Positions 52,615 to 63,498 of a DNA stretch of 64,000 nt are shown piece after piece. A program made the position numbers and the translations under genes. The notes beneath the pieces are model-generated. The model was given only the letters and a program-made list of their open reading frames with translations. It ran no database searches and was not told where the DNA came from. Numbering within the stretch: the stretch's first letter is position 1; each line of letters starts with the position of its first letter. Origin of the DNA: Zopfochytrium polystomum (Eukaryota; Chytridiomycota; Chytridiomycetes; Chytridiales; Chytridiaceae); NCBI GenBank assembly GCA_025765615.1, contig JAIVFJ010000057.1, positions 1 to 64,000 on the forward strand. The letters are read 5' to 3'.

Positions 52615-54770
52615 ATGGCCACAGATCCCGAAGCCCCTGAGCCTGGCGAGACCGCTGAGCCGACCGCAAGCAGCGACCCATCAGTGTCGCCAAAGCGCCC
52701 AAAGCCGCTCGCTGAGCACAGCCGGACAGATTCGCCGTCGTCGGACGTGAGATCTGACTTGCCCGCCGCAAAGTATGTGCGGTCCTCCTCCTCTTCCTCT
52801 TACTTCTTACTCGCTTCTTTTCGTAACGAGCGGCGTATGGGTGACTTGATCTTGATTGCTTTTGCTCATCAGAGCCTGGTGTGGCTTTTGTTGACGGTTG
52901 TGTGTGTGTGTTCGCCGAAGTCCGTCCTGGTCACGCTTCTCTGACTAGGCTTCATTTCCCTTGATAGACCTATCTCCAAAGATGAAGCGCTAGCAAACTT
53001 CGAAAAGTCAAAAAAAGAGGCGGACGAGCGGAGAAAGCGGGAGGCGGCCGATGAACTGCGTCGAAAGGAGCAAGAAGCCTTCGACAAGGCGGTTGCCGCC
53101 AAAGCGATTTTGGAGCAAGAAGCACTGCAGCGAAAGGTAAAAGTCCGGCCGTAGCCCTGGAACACTTGTTCCAGAGCAGCATCCACAACTGATTATGTCG
53201 GCAGAAATTGGAAGAGGCTAAGCGGCAGGAGGAGGAGGAGGAGCGGAGGAGGAAACTGCAGGAGCAGGACAAGAAGATGCAGGAGTTTGAGCGACAGAAG
53301 CAGGCTCAGCTGGCGGCGCAAGAACGCATCAGAATTGAAGAAGAGAAGAAGAAGGAGGCGGAAGCTTTCGCCCGATTGGAGGAGGCAAAGAAGAAGACTG
53401 CCGAGGAAGAGGTGAGTGGGTTGGAACGCTCAGGACCGGGCGATGCACTCATATCCCGCCTTAGGCACGAAAAAGGGCTGCGGAGGAGGCGAAGCGTGCA
53501 GAAGAGGAGCAGCAACGTCAGGAGAAGCTGAAGAAGCAGCAAGCAGCAATGGAAAAGTTTGAGGAGGAGAGGAGGGTGAAGGTATGTCCGCCAATTCCCA
53601 GTATTTTTTTGAATCTAACGCAGCATGCAGGCCATGTCCCCCGCAGATCGTGCAGCATACCTGGAGCGCAAGGCTGAAGAGGAGCGAAAGAGAGAAGATG
53701 AGCGCCGCGCACGCGAAGAGCAAGAGCGACTTCTGGAAGAAGAACGCCAGGCTGAGATCCGCAGGAAGGAGGAGGAAGAGCGACTACGCGAGGCAGAACG
53801 TCAGGCCGAAATCCGAAAGAAGCAAGAGGAAGAGGCCGGCAAACTTCGAGCGGAGGAGGAGCATCGCCTTCGATTGGAGGCAGAAGCAGAGCAGAAGCGA
53901 CTTGCGGCCGAGGCTGAAGCAGCTGCGGCAAAGCAGAAGAAAGAGGCAGATGAGCGCGCGGCCGCAGCCAAGCTTAAGAGGCAGAAGGAGGAGGCTGAGC
54001 GTGCCCTGAAGGCCAAAGAAGCAGAATCTGCGATTACGACGAAATCGAAACTGTTAACTCCTCAATCTTCGGCAACACCCTCCTCAGTGGCCAGTGTTGC
54101 CACTTCGGTGACTGCTCAAACATCCTCCCCGCGAAAGTCTGCCACTGTCTTGAGCAGCCGCAAGCCGTCCCTTCCTTTTCACTCCCCCCCACGCGCATCC
54201 ACGTCTTCAAAGCTCGAGTACTCTTCGTCGGCGAAGTCGATCAACTCAGTCAACGGCTCGCCGTTTCTTCCCCCTCTGCCACTCCCGACACCAGTCTCGG
54301 CTCCACTATTTGATGATGTAAAGGAGGAAATTGATCGGATAATTGACTCGGAGGTCAACTCGCGGCGAGCTTCCGTTATGTCGTCTGATGTTGTTGGTCC
54401 TGTGTCCCGAGGCCTAGGCCCAGCTGGGACTCTGTCACGCGGACAGATGCTTGAAACCCTGGAGCGTCCCAAATCTTCGCTTGCGGAGGAGCTTTTCAGC
54501 TCAACTTTTTGGAGCGATAGCGGCACCCCAGTCCCTACTATTGGACGCGGAATCGCTGCCGAGATAGGAGGCCTGACACCCACAACAAAGGCAGCAGAGC
54601 CGCTCTTGTCAGTGGAAGTGCAGTTGAGCAGCTCGCGCGATGTTACCCGCGAAGTAAAGAAGGAAGAGCCTGTGTCCGTTTCCAGAGTCGCTACGTCCTC
54701 CGTAGTCGGGCGTGGTGTGACCCCCGCATCAGCGGAAGAACCTAACAAGATGTGTTGTGTAATCTTGTAA
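52615..54770 (+). CDS. Long coiled-coil protein ending in a CaaX prenylation box
   Basis: Not a family I can name. Exons are 52615-52772, 52968-53136, 53205-53411, 53465-53581 and 53631-54770 (596 aa). The N-terminus is acidic and Pro/Ser-rich. From about residue 60 to 350 it is a nearly unbroken, highly charged helix of E/K/R/A/Q repeats (ERRAREEQERLLEEE type), typical of a single alpha-helix or coiled coil. A Ser/Thr/Pro-rich segment follows, with ASAEEPNKMCCVIL at the end. The last four residues, CVIL, fit CaaX with a final Leu, which favours geranylgeranylation. A membrane-tethered rod or scaffold is the simplest reading. Similarity searches will be dominated by low-complexity hits. Confidence 0.82.
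54759..54770 (+). other. CaaX box codons (C-V-I-L-stop)
   Basis: The final codons of the coiled-coil protein encode Cys-Val-Ile-Leu, preceded by another Cys that could be palmitoylated. Confidence 0.7.
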
Positions 54771-55145
54771 GCAAGACTTCGAGGTTCATCTATCCCATTC
54801 GATCTCCTTTTCCATGCTGATAAAGCGGCCGTTCTCCTGTTGGGACAAACGACTGGGCTGTCGTTCCAGTTGTCTCGTTTATTGTCTTATCTGTGTTCGT
54901 TTTCTGTTTCTTTTTCTCACCTCTTTACAGGATCGCGGACTGTTTCCCAGATCACAATCTTTTGCTTCTTCTGTCCGCATGGTGGTTGTTCGGGCCTTGA
55001 ACGTGTGGATCGGCTCCATTCCCTTATTCTTCGATTATAAAAATATGTTTCATAGAGGCATTGCACCGACCGAGGATGAAGGCGATGCTTGGGTGCGAAT
55101 GCCAAAACTCACCATTTTTTTGCTCTGGCAGTAAAAGTACTCTCT

Positions 55146-55220
<75 letters not shown>

Positions 55221-55521
55221 ACTCTCTCATCTCTCTCTCTGTCTCTCTGTCTCTCAGCCTCTCTCTCTGTCTCTGTCTCTCTCTGTCTCTCTCTCTCCGT
55301 GCCTCCTGCCTCTGCTTTGGCCAGCCCTTTCAATTTTCTCTCCTCCTCGACCCCTTTCCCGCCCTCCGTTCCTTTCTCTGTCTCCACTTCCCTCCATCCC
55401 CGCCCAACCCTCACTTCCAACGCTTTCTTGCTTCGCTGCCGAGCACGCTCCCTTTCCTATCGCTACTGCTACTTCCATTCCGTTCTGTTCTGTCCGTCAT
55501 CCCTGGCCCGTCTCCTCTCAA
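54771..55521. promoter_or_regulatory. Upstream region of the zinc-finger gene with CT tract
   Basis: No gene seen. A pyrimidine-rich region grows into a long CT microsatellite (55151-55290) and then C/T-rich sequence up to the start codon, as in many fungal promoters. Confidence 0.5.
55151..55290 (+). repeat. (CT)n microsatellite, partly degenerate
   Basis: About 140 nt of CT with CTGT interruptions, upstream of the zinc-finger gene. It resembles the tract at 17213-17388. Confidence 0.93.
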
Positions 55522-57399
55522 ATGGCAGCTCACCTTGCTGCCGCGGGCTCCCACCCACTCGTTCAAGATGCTGCCGGTGGTCGTCTTGCCTCACGCCATG
55601 CGGCCGCACTCACGGCCAGCGGATTCAGAAGGGATGCTTTGTGGAATTCTTCCCCACCGAATTTCCCCGAAATCCCAATCGTGTCAAAACCCGCCCCTCC
55701 CTCGGGCCCTGTGGTCTGCATATCCCCCATGCTTGCCAGTTCGTCCAGGGTGGTGTCATTTCGTCGCTCCAGTCGGCTTCCCGCCATCTTTACGCCCTCC
55801 TCTCTCTCCTCATCGGCTGCCTCGTCCTCGTCGTCGTTGTCGCCGCCTCCACTTGTTGACCTCCCACCATCGGCCTCCTTGTCTGCTCTCACCAAGCTCC
55901 AGCAGCAACCAACGCCCCCGGCGAAGCCACAAAATAATATTTTTCCTCGTTCCAACCACATAGCCGACCCGTTGACTTTTTTCGACGAGGAGGGCAACCT
56001 GATCCCAGGTGTTGTCCCACCTCCACTGGGGGAAGGCATTGTGTTTTTTTACCCGGCACAGCACGCCAAGGCACTGCGGGAACTGGACGCTCCAGTGGAA
56101 GAAGAGAATCGCGCCGACGACGAAGCGAACGGCCCTGCCGAGGGGATCCTTCCTTCAGAGGACCTTCCTACCAACAGCAACATGAAGCGTGCAAAACAGT
56201 ACATTTGCCCCGTTGAAAACTGCGGTCGACGATTTGCTGATCGCTCTGGACTCAAGTACCACAACCTTTCTCACACAGGAGAACGGCGATATAAATGCGA
56301 CCAGTGCCCCTCCACCTTCAAAGTCAACACGCAACTTACAGCCCACCGTACCAAAGTTCACGCGGAAAACAGGGATGCAAAGACGTGCAACGACTGTGGC
56401 CGAGCCTATCTCAGAAATCACTCGTGTCAGAAGGCAGTTCCGACGAAGTCCAACAAGAGAAAGCGCATCTCGGGGGGCGAAGACGCCTCTGAGGACGAAG
56501 AGAGCTCCAACTCGGCTGGAAGACTTGACCTAGACGATCCCGATAATGGTTACAGCGGCGATGATCCCGATGATGAGCCTTTGCCTGCCCAGATGGCAAC
56601 ACTCCAGGTTGTCTCGGACGAAACCAAAAACGCCAGCACAGAGGATTCCACTGTTAAGACTGACATGTTGACGGAGGGTCTGGATCGGGACGATGACTCG
56701 CCGCTCGCTGCGAAAGTGAATGCGATCGGACCCAGCCACCCGCGGCCCTGCCCTAATAAGGGTTGCTCAGCAACATTCACAGACTCAGCCGCTTTCATCA
56801 GCCACATGCTGAATCACTCATCCATCTCGCGGCCTTCTTTCAAGACGAAGTTCCCCCCAGGCATCAGCTTCAAGGCAGAAGAACTCAACACAGGCGGTGT
56901 CCAGTACACTTGTGGAGTCTGCGGCGATGGATATGACAGCTACAACTACCTCGCTCTTCACACACAACAGGTCCACGGGGCTTCTCTTTCCACGTCGCGG
57001 GATCCTCTTGCCGACCTAATAATGAAGTCGGAGATCAACCCCACGACAGGGGAGCCGCTGGACCCGTTCAATGATCTGGAACGTCTTGAATCGAAAAACG
57101 CCCGCGGAAACTATTACGTGCAGTGCATCTTCTGCCAGAAGAAATTTTACCGCAAGAACGACATCAAGTCCCACCTGGTCAGTCATTCAGTTGACCGCCC
57201 GTTTGGGTGCGAGGTGGCGCAGTGCGAGGCAGCATTTGCAAGGCGGCACGACTTGTTTCGGCATTATCGCATGAAGCACCACGTTTCGCCACCTCCGTCA
57301 TTGGGCAATTCCACAAACATTAGTGCAGAGAGCGCGGGTGCTGGTGGTATGGTGGGCTCTGGCGGCTTAAACAAACGCCACCGTGTTTCCTCGTCATGA
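55522..57399 (+). CDS. Multi-C2H2 zinc-finger protein
   Basis: An intronless gene of 625 aa, likely a DNA-binding transcription regulator. After a Ser/Pro-rich N-terminus come two classic fingers: YICPVENCGRRF...H-x3-H (about 226-252) and YKCDQCPSTF...H-x4-H (about 256-281). A half finger follows (TCNDCGRAYLRNHSC). After an acidic Asp/Glu linker there are further fingers at about 406 (CPNKGCSATF), 461 (YTCGVCGDGY), 531 (VQCIFCQKKFYRKNDIKSHLVSH) and 560 (FGCEVAQCEAAFARRHDLFRHYRMKHH). The TGERRYKC linker between the first two is typical of tandem DNA-binding fingers. The last pair resembles the C-terminal fingers of fungal regulators. The target is unknown. The C-terminus is Gly/Ser-rich and ends with a basic KRHR. 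Confidence 0.9.
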   Translation: MAAHLAAAGSHPLVQDAAGGRLASRHAAALTASGFRRDALWNSSPPNFPEIPIVSKPAPPSGPVVCISPMLASSSRVVSFRRSSRLPAIFTPSSLSSSAASSSSSLSPPPLVDLPPSASLSALTKLQQQPTPPAKPQNNIFPRSNHIADPLTFFDEEGNLIPGVVPPPLGEGIVFFYPAQHAKALRELDAPVEEENRADDEANGPAEGILPSEDLPTNSNMKRAKQYICPVENCGRRFADRSGLKYHNLSHTGERRYKCDQCPSTFKVNTQLTAHRTKVHAENRDAKTCNDCGRAYLRNHSCQKAVPTKSNKRKRISGGEDASEDEESSNSAGRLDLDDPDNGYSGDDPDDEPLPAQMATLQVVSDETKNASTEDSTVKTDMLTEGLDRDDDSPLAAKVNAIGPSHPRPCPNKGCSATFTDSAAFISHMLNHSSISRPSFKTKFPPGISFKAEELNTGGVQYTCGVCGDGYDSYNYLALHTQQVHGASLSTSRDPLADLIMKSEINPTTGEPLDPFNDLERLESKNARGNYYVQCIFCQKKFYRKNDIKSHLVSHSVDRPFGCEVAQCEAAFARRHDLFRHYRMKHHVSPPPSLGNSTNISAESAGAGGMVGSGGLNKRHRVSSS

Positions 57400-57563
57400 T
57401 TTTGCGATGAAGCCCGATGCCATTACCTGAGAACGCCTTGGACACTCGGCAGTGATTCCATTTCGTCGCAGCGTCTCCCTGGTCCCATCTGCATGACGGT
57501 GGCCCATTTTAAATAAACTGTAAGAAAGGTACCACGTCAAACCCTAAAAATCCCCATCCTGCC

Positions 57564-58871
57564 ATGTCTGGCAAGAATGTCAACGACAGCGTTACTGAGA
57601 CCGATGGTTCCAGCTCCCACCGTCCGCTCTCCACCACGCTTCCCTCTTCGCAACAGCGCCTCCATGAAGAAGCTGCAGAAAATTTGCGCGATGCTCTGCG
57701 GTGGGATCGTCTCTGCATAGCGGACACGACGCCGCTGCTGAGCAGCAAAGTGCGCATCATGTGCCAGGGCTGCAGGAGGTCGCACAGGCCATACTGCCCT
57801 GACTGCGTGGTTCCCCTTGGCCATTGTCCACCGAAAGTGCGCCTGCCTGTGCCCCTCGACGTGTAAGAAAAGTCTCGGGTTCAAGCTGTTGCCTTTTTTA
57901 TTGTCTCATATGATTTCTTTATTGGTCTTCAGATATCGGCATCCGAACGAAAGGGAGGGAAAGACTACTTCTGTGCACGCGAAGGTGATTGGAAATGCTT
58001 GCCCTAAAAGTCTCTAATGGCCTTCGAACCTTGCCAAACGTCGGGAAAAAAAGCTCGTTGCGCCTGATGACTGCCGATTATTTGTTGAGGACTTTGTTAG
58101 AAACGACGACGCTCTCCAGCGTGTGCTCAATCGGTATCCTGACCGGTCGCGAACACTGCTGCTGTTCCCTTCCGCGGTGGGTACTTTGGGAAGGGATGTG
58201 ATTGTGACTGATTTCGGAATTCCGCTGACGCGCAGGACTCAGTAACTCTACCGGATCTTGCCGCGGAGATAGCGACTCCTTTTTTTCACTCTGCTTCGTT
58301 ATCCTCCACCGCGGGGACAGCCGGATCAGAGTTGGCGTTGTCGAGTGCAGATGTTGTGGCTGCGGGAACCGCGGAAGCGGCTGAAAGCCCTTCGAGCTTG
58401 TCATTCCCACATAGGGCCTCGGCTGCGCACCCGCGACTTCCGTTCGACCATGTGGTCGTTATCGACGGGACTTGGCGACAGGCCCGGGCCATGTGCTGGC
58501 GACTGATCCCGCACGGTTTTCGCACTGTGCGAATTGCAGGAACACCGCGGACCCTTTTTTGGAGGTACCAAAAGTACGGTGATTTTTGCCTTGCGACGAT
58601 CGAGGCGATCTACTGGTTTTACAAGGAGTTTGAGGAAGCGTTTGGCAGACTCGATGCAGGCGGCGATGGTGGCCTTGGCCGAAGCAGAGAAGCAGCAGCC
58701 GGTGACACCCCAGTCGGAGACGTTGTGGGCGGTCCGTTCGATAATTTGCTCTTTTACTTCAAGTACCAGTACGACCTGATACAGCGCACATACCGTGAGA
58801 GCGGCAGGCCTTTCACGGCGCGCAAGAGCAATGCTGGGGCTTATATCATAAGCGAGGGGGACGACCTCTGA
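57564..58871 (+). CDS. DTW-domain protein, DTWD1-like tRNA-uridine aminocarboxypropyltransferase
   Basis: The family transfers the 3-amino-3-carboxypropyl group of SAM to a uridine in tRNA (acp3U; human DTWD1 acts at U20). Exons are 57564-57862, 57933-57984, 58054-58176 and 58236-58871 (369 aa). Landmarks: the Cys cluster CQGCRRSHRPYCPDC; YRHPNEREGKTTSVHAK, joined by splicing to LVAPDDCRLF; TLLLFPSA; the catalytic DTW-type motif VVVIDGTWRQAR (DGTW for DSTW); then RTLFWRYQKYGDFCLATIEAIYWF, matching the DTWD1 branch. The Ala/Ser-rich insert (about residues 160-210) between the last exons' domains is not conserved. It probably acts in the nucleus. Confidence 0.9.
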
Positions 58872-59197
58872 CGTCAACATCACGAGGGTGAAGGTCGGCG
58901 TGCGAAAACATTGCACTTTCGTCTCAACGAGGCGCCATGCGGCGCTGTGACGTCAGTGTAACCTCACGTTGACATCGGGTTCGAGTCATACCCTTTTAGT
59001 CCGATCTAAAATATGAGAGAAGCCCGCTCTCTCGCCGGAGCATCTGTTTGGGCGGATCTTTTCAATATAAAAAGGAATAAAAGTGAGGGGAAAAAAAAGA
59101 ACAGCCAACCCTCCCCTCCCTTCCACCCCAAGGCCCTTATCGCCCAGAAGACGCTACCGCCCCCATTTCGTCTTCTCTTGCTTCTCCAGTCCGAGCA
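58872..59197. promoter_or_regulatory. Intergenic, DTWD1 to acyl-CoA oxidase
   Basis: No gene seen. It contains an A-rich stretch (59068-59100) including atataaaaagg, and C/T-rich sequence just before the start codon. Confidence 0.45.
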
Positions 59198-61715
59198 ATG
59201 TCTCAACGCGACTCTTCCTCAAACCGCATCGCCCTTGTTCAGCGGCACCTCTTCGCTGCCACCGCAACTACAATCACACCTTCGACTGTGGGACTCGCAA
59301 CCACAGCTGCGCCCTCTGAAAGTGGCCCGATCCCCCCACCGAAGTAAGATTCATTATAAGCACTCCTCCGTTCGGTGTCGCCGCCCCCACGCTGACCCTG
59401 TAACTCCCACGCGTCCAGTCCAATGGAGAGCATCGCGGACGAGCGCAAAAACCCGTCTTTTCCGATCCGAGCAATGACCCACTATCTGAACGAGGGTGAA
59501 GCAAACACCCTAATTCGCGAAAAAATTATGCTTCAGTTTGAGCGTGACCCCGTATTTAGTGTTCATGATGTCTACGATCAGACGCTTCCCGAAATACGTG
59601 AAAAAACAATGGTCAAAGTCAGCAAACTCGCCGGTTTTCTTGCGAGCGAGCCCATCAACCAATTTAGAACAAGGATGGAAATAATGAGGTTCGTGGAAAT
59701 GGCTTTCCACGGGTCGTTGAATGCCTGATGACCTTGGTACTTTAATTACGCGCAGCGCCATCGACCCTGCCACTTGGACTCGCTGCGGCGTCCACTGTGA
59801 GTGATGGTTCCCCTTCGACTTCCCAAAATAAGAGGCTGAGTGATTTTTCCAGTCGGCCTCTTCTTTGGTGCAATACAGGGCCAGGCAACACCGCAACAGT
59901 TCTCATACTGGGTTCAAAAAGGCGCTCTCGCTCTCAACGGTGTCATTGGCTGTTTCGGTATGACGGAAATGGGGCATGGGTCGAATGTCGCTGGGCTTGA
60001 GACGACGGCAACATTCGACGAGGCGGCAGATGAATTTGTCATTCACACACCTACTCTTACTGCCACGAAATGGTGGATCGGCGGAGCCGCGCAATCTGCA
60101 ACTCACTGGTGAGCCTAGTCCTTAGTGCCGACGTGGCGATTGTAACAGTTACTCTGGGTTCTGTCAGCGCCGTTTTCGCGCAAATGGTTGTCAAGGGTAA
60201 ACGCTTCGGCGTCAAAACGTTCATCGTCCAGCTCCGCAATCCGGAAGACTTCAGTTTGCGTCCTGGCATTCTCATCGGCGACATTGGCTCTAAGATGGGC
60301 CGCCACGGTATAGACAATGGTTGGATCCAATTCACCCACGTCCGCGTGCCCCGCTCGCACCTCTTGCAAAAGTACACGAAAGTCAGCCGATCCGGTGAAG
60401 TATCCGAGCCCCCTATGGCCCAGCTTGCGTATGGTGCTCTGATCACTGGGCGTGTCTCAATGGTCGTTGACTCTGGCAACACCGCGAAGAAGGCCTTAAC
60501 GATCGCCCTCCGCTACGCTGCTGTCCGTCGTCAGTTCGGCGCCAATGCCCAACATCCTGAAACAAAGTTGCTCGACTACGTTATTCACCAGCACCGCCTC
60601 ATCCCTCTTCTGGCGCAAGCTTTCGCCATGCACTTTTGCGGTATTGAAGTGCGAAACATGGCAGACTCGTTAACGGATCGATTGAATTCGCTCAGTGCGA
60701 AGGATCCCGACATGCCAGTGATCCTTGCTGGTCTCAAAGAGTTGCACGGTACTTCGGCTGGACTAAAGGCATTTTGCACTTGGAACACTTTGGATACAAT
60801 TGACAAATGTCGTCAATCGCTTGGGGGACATGGATATTCTTCCTACACGGGCCTGGCTGCGATGTACAATGACTTTGCTGTCCAATGCACCTGGGAGGGT
60901 GACAATACTATCCTCGCCCTCCAGAGCGGCCGTTACCTTGTCGGATGCTACCGTGAGGCCAAACAAGGCAAGAAGCAAGCCAGCGGCGTCGGTTACCTCA
61001 ACAACTTGCCTTCGATTCTCAGCAAGAAATGCAAAGCTCGAAGCCTCGAGGAAGTGGCGGATCTTGAAAGTATCGCAGAGGCATTCTGGCTCGTTTCAGC
61101 AAATGTCGTCAAGAAAGCAGGGGAAGACTTCGAGTCCTTCCTTTCGCAAGGCCACTCGGAGGAGCAGGCTTATGAAGAGTGCTCGCAAGCTCGGCTTTAC
61201 GCGGCGCGGTTACATTCGATCGGCTATCTTTTCCACCGCTTCAAAGACGCTGTTCAAAAAGCCCCGGCCGAGCTATCGGACATATTGACTGCGTTGGCGC
61301 GGCTCTACGGCTTGCACAGCATCGACGCATACGCTGGAGCATTCTTGCAGTACGGCTTCTACACATCACAGCATATGGACTGGATCCGCACCAAAATCAA
61401 CGAGCTGTGCCGAGTCATCCGGAAACAGGCCGTGTGCTTGACTGATTCGTTCGGCTTCAGCGATTACTTCATCAACTCTCCTTTTGGTCGTTATGACGGC
61501 AACATGTGAGCGATCATTGAGTTATTGGACTTACACTGTTACCCGTGCAAATTATTTACCACTACTCTCAAAACAGCTACGAGCATTACTTCCGCGCTGT
61601 GCAAAGGAAGCACGAGCCCGGTCAAGTGCCAGAGTACTTCCGACGAGTGACGCACCCGCTTCTTCATAGGTCGGTTGCCGAGGAGGAAGTATTAGAACTT
61701 GATGATGAAGAGTGA
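59198..61715 (+). CDS. Acyl-CoA oxidase (peroxisomal beta-oxidation)
   Basis: FAD enzyme that oxidises acyl-CoA to trans-2-enoyl-CoA and makes H2O2, the first step of peroxisomal beta-oxidation. Exons are 59198-59343, 59419-59688, 59756-59796, 59853-60108, 60168-61505 and 61577-61715 (729 aa, usual for the family). Motifs: helical N domain ([13 protein letters not shown]), [16 protein letters not shown]/substrate stretch [51 protein letters not shown], and the C-terminal domain [16 protein letters not shown] with [14 protein letters not shown], whose Glu is the expected catalytic base. The C-terminus ends DDEE with no SKL-type PTS1. Residues 10-18 (RIALVQRHL) match the PTS2 consensus, suggesting import through Pex7. 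Confidence 0.95.
59225..59251 (+). other. PTS2-like peroxisomal targeting codons (R-I-x5-H-L)
   Basis: Codons 10-18 of the acyl-CoA oxidase encode RIALVQRHL, which fits R-[LIV]-x5-[HQ]-[LA]. Confidence 0.65.
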
Positions 61716-62167
61716 TGCTGTGGCGGAAATGAAACGCTCTGGGGACGCCCACACTCCAGGGTGTCGCGTTTTTGCTGTTTTCTCCAGCTGTCTCTTAGGT
61801 ATTGCGCCTCGGAATAGTTCCGTCTTGCGATCGTAGCCCCAATCCCAGCCCCTCTTCGTAATCTGTCGTTCATTTCGAAAACCGTGAACTTATTGAGCCC
61901 TCTTCCCGTCGCACTGTTGGCACATTTGTTTTTTCTTGTTATGGTTGTCGCAACCGCTCTGCACTTGAACAATAAACAAAAGTGTGTAGGATATTAATAT
62001 GGTTAATTCGCAAAAGCGGCAACGGCAGTGCACGTTGCGACTGCCGCTTGTGTCGGTCTGAAATACGAAGGGATGTTTGGTTGTGAGGAAGTGATCACGT
62101 GACTCGGGTATCACTGGGAAAGGCCAACCAATCACATGAGAGGATTCCTGAAGATTGAGTGCTAAAC
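61716..62167. other. Intergenic, acyl-CoA oxidase to cyclophilin
   Basis: No gene seen. It includes aataaac (61971-61977) as a possible polyadenylation signal of the oxidase gene and the cyclophilin promoter. Confidence 0.45.
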
Positions 62168-63498
62168 ATGCCACTTCCACGCCGGCTTCTTGTCGTGGCA
62201 GCGGTCATCGCTGTGACCTTCTTCATCTTGCTGCACTTTGGCGGAAGCAGCCTGAATGATAGCGCGGCATCCGTGCGCGGTCCCCGTGCCGGTAAGCAGC
62301 AACAACCGGCAGCGATGGACGGAGCTGGAGAAGGGGATGGTGGAGTAGGTGGCGGTGGTGGTGGTGCCGTCGTGGACAACCAAAAGGGCGCAGACGCAGC
62401 GGCCGCAGCGGCAGCAGAAGCAGCAGCAGCAGCGGCGGCGGCGGCGGCGATCCACGATGAAGAGGTCGATCTGAAAGCCAAAGACGCCTACACCTCCAAA
62501 GTTTTCTTCGACATCCAATACACCCCCAAGGGTCAAACGGATCCCAAGACGGGCCGGGTGGTTATCGGACTGTTTGGAAACGTTGTGCCCAAGACTACGG
62601 TGAGAATCATTTTCTCTTTCGCTCACATGTTTGGCCGGCAACCTGGGCTGCCTCACTTTGCTGAAGGCGCCTGGAGAGGAAAATGCTGTCGTTCAATCGC
62701 GATAAGTGGGCCTTGCTTACGCTGCAAATAATCAAGGATAACTTTCTACGGCTTGCCACTGGCTTCAACGGAATGGGCTACAAAGGCAGCAAATTCCACA
62801 GGTAATTCACCGAAGGATGGACGACCTTTTCACTTATTCCAATTTCTGTTATTTTCTGAAAAGGATCATAAACGTAAGGGCGGGCAGTCGGTCACTTCTG
62901 AAGGCTCACATCGTCTGAAGGATTTCATGATCCAAGGTGGTGACTTTGTCAATGGAGACGGAACTGGGGGCAAGAGGTTTGTAAGATCGCCGAAGCCGTT
63001 GAACTATGTAACAGCAACTTCCATCTATTCAGTATTTACGGGGGAGCGTTCAAAGACGAAAACTTTGCCTTCAGCCATTCCCAGCCGGGGATGGTCAGGT
63101 ATCACGGTTGCGTCTGAAGTAAGTTAGTCCTAACTGAAGTTGCTGTTCTTTCCAGTATGGCCAATTCTGGAAAGGATACAAACGGAAGCCAGTTTTTCAT
63201 AACGACCGTGGTAACGAGTTGGCTCGATGGCCAGTTGAGTGTGCTTGTCTTTTCTTCTTGTATTTTAAGCTTTGGCTTACCGAAGTCTTTCCTTTGCTGA
63301 AAGCCATGTCGTTTTTGGGCGCGTTATCGAGGGTCTTTCGATAATAGTTGATGAAATCCAAAAGGTTGAGACAGACACGCGATCCAATCGCCCAAAGGTA
63401 GGATCATGCAGCACCGCAGTACATCACAATGACCACTTCTTCGAATTCAGTTTGATGTCATTATTGTTGACTCTGGTGAACTGAAAACAAAGGCTTGA
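62168..63498 (+). CDS. Membrane-anchored cyclophilin-type peptidyl-prolyl isomerase
   Basis: It catalyses cis-trans isomerisation of Xaa-Pro bonds, probably in the secretory pathway. Eight exons: 62168-62599, 62737-62801, 62864-62873, 62921-62976, 63033-63098, 63156-63233, 63304-63397 and 63451-63498 (282 aa; the frame closes exactly). The N-terminus [21 protein letters not shown] is a signal anchor. A Gly run and a run of about 10 Ala form a linker (residues 60-97), then the domain: [30 protein letters not shown] with the catalytic Arg, [21 protein letters not shown], and WLDGHHVVFGRV with the cyclosporin-contact Trp. It is closest in type to ER cyclophilin B. The end KTKA is not a KDEL-type signal. 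Confidence 0.93.
62864..62873 (+). other. 10-nt microexon of the cyclophilin gene
   Basis: Between introns 62802-62863 and 62874-62920. It supplies the third base of the catalytic Arg codon (AG|G) and the codons for I-I-N. Skipping it would break the frame. Confidence 0.8.

Noticed and set aside
55061..55963. Plus-strand 300-codon Leu/Ser-rich frame overlapping the zinc-finger gene
   Set aside because: It begins in the CT microsatellite and is out of frame with the zinc fingers.
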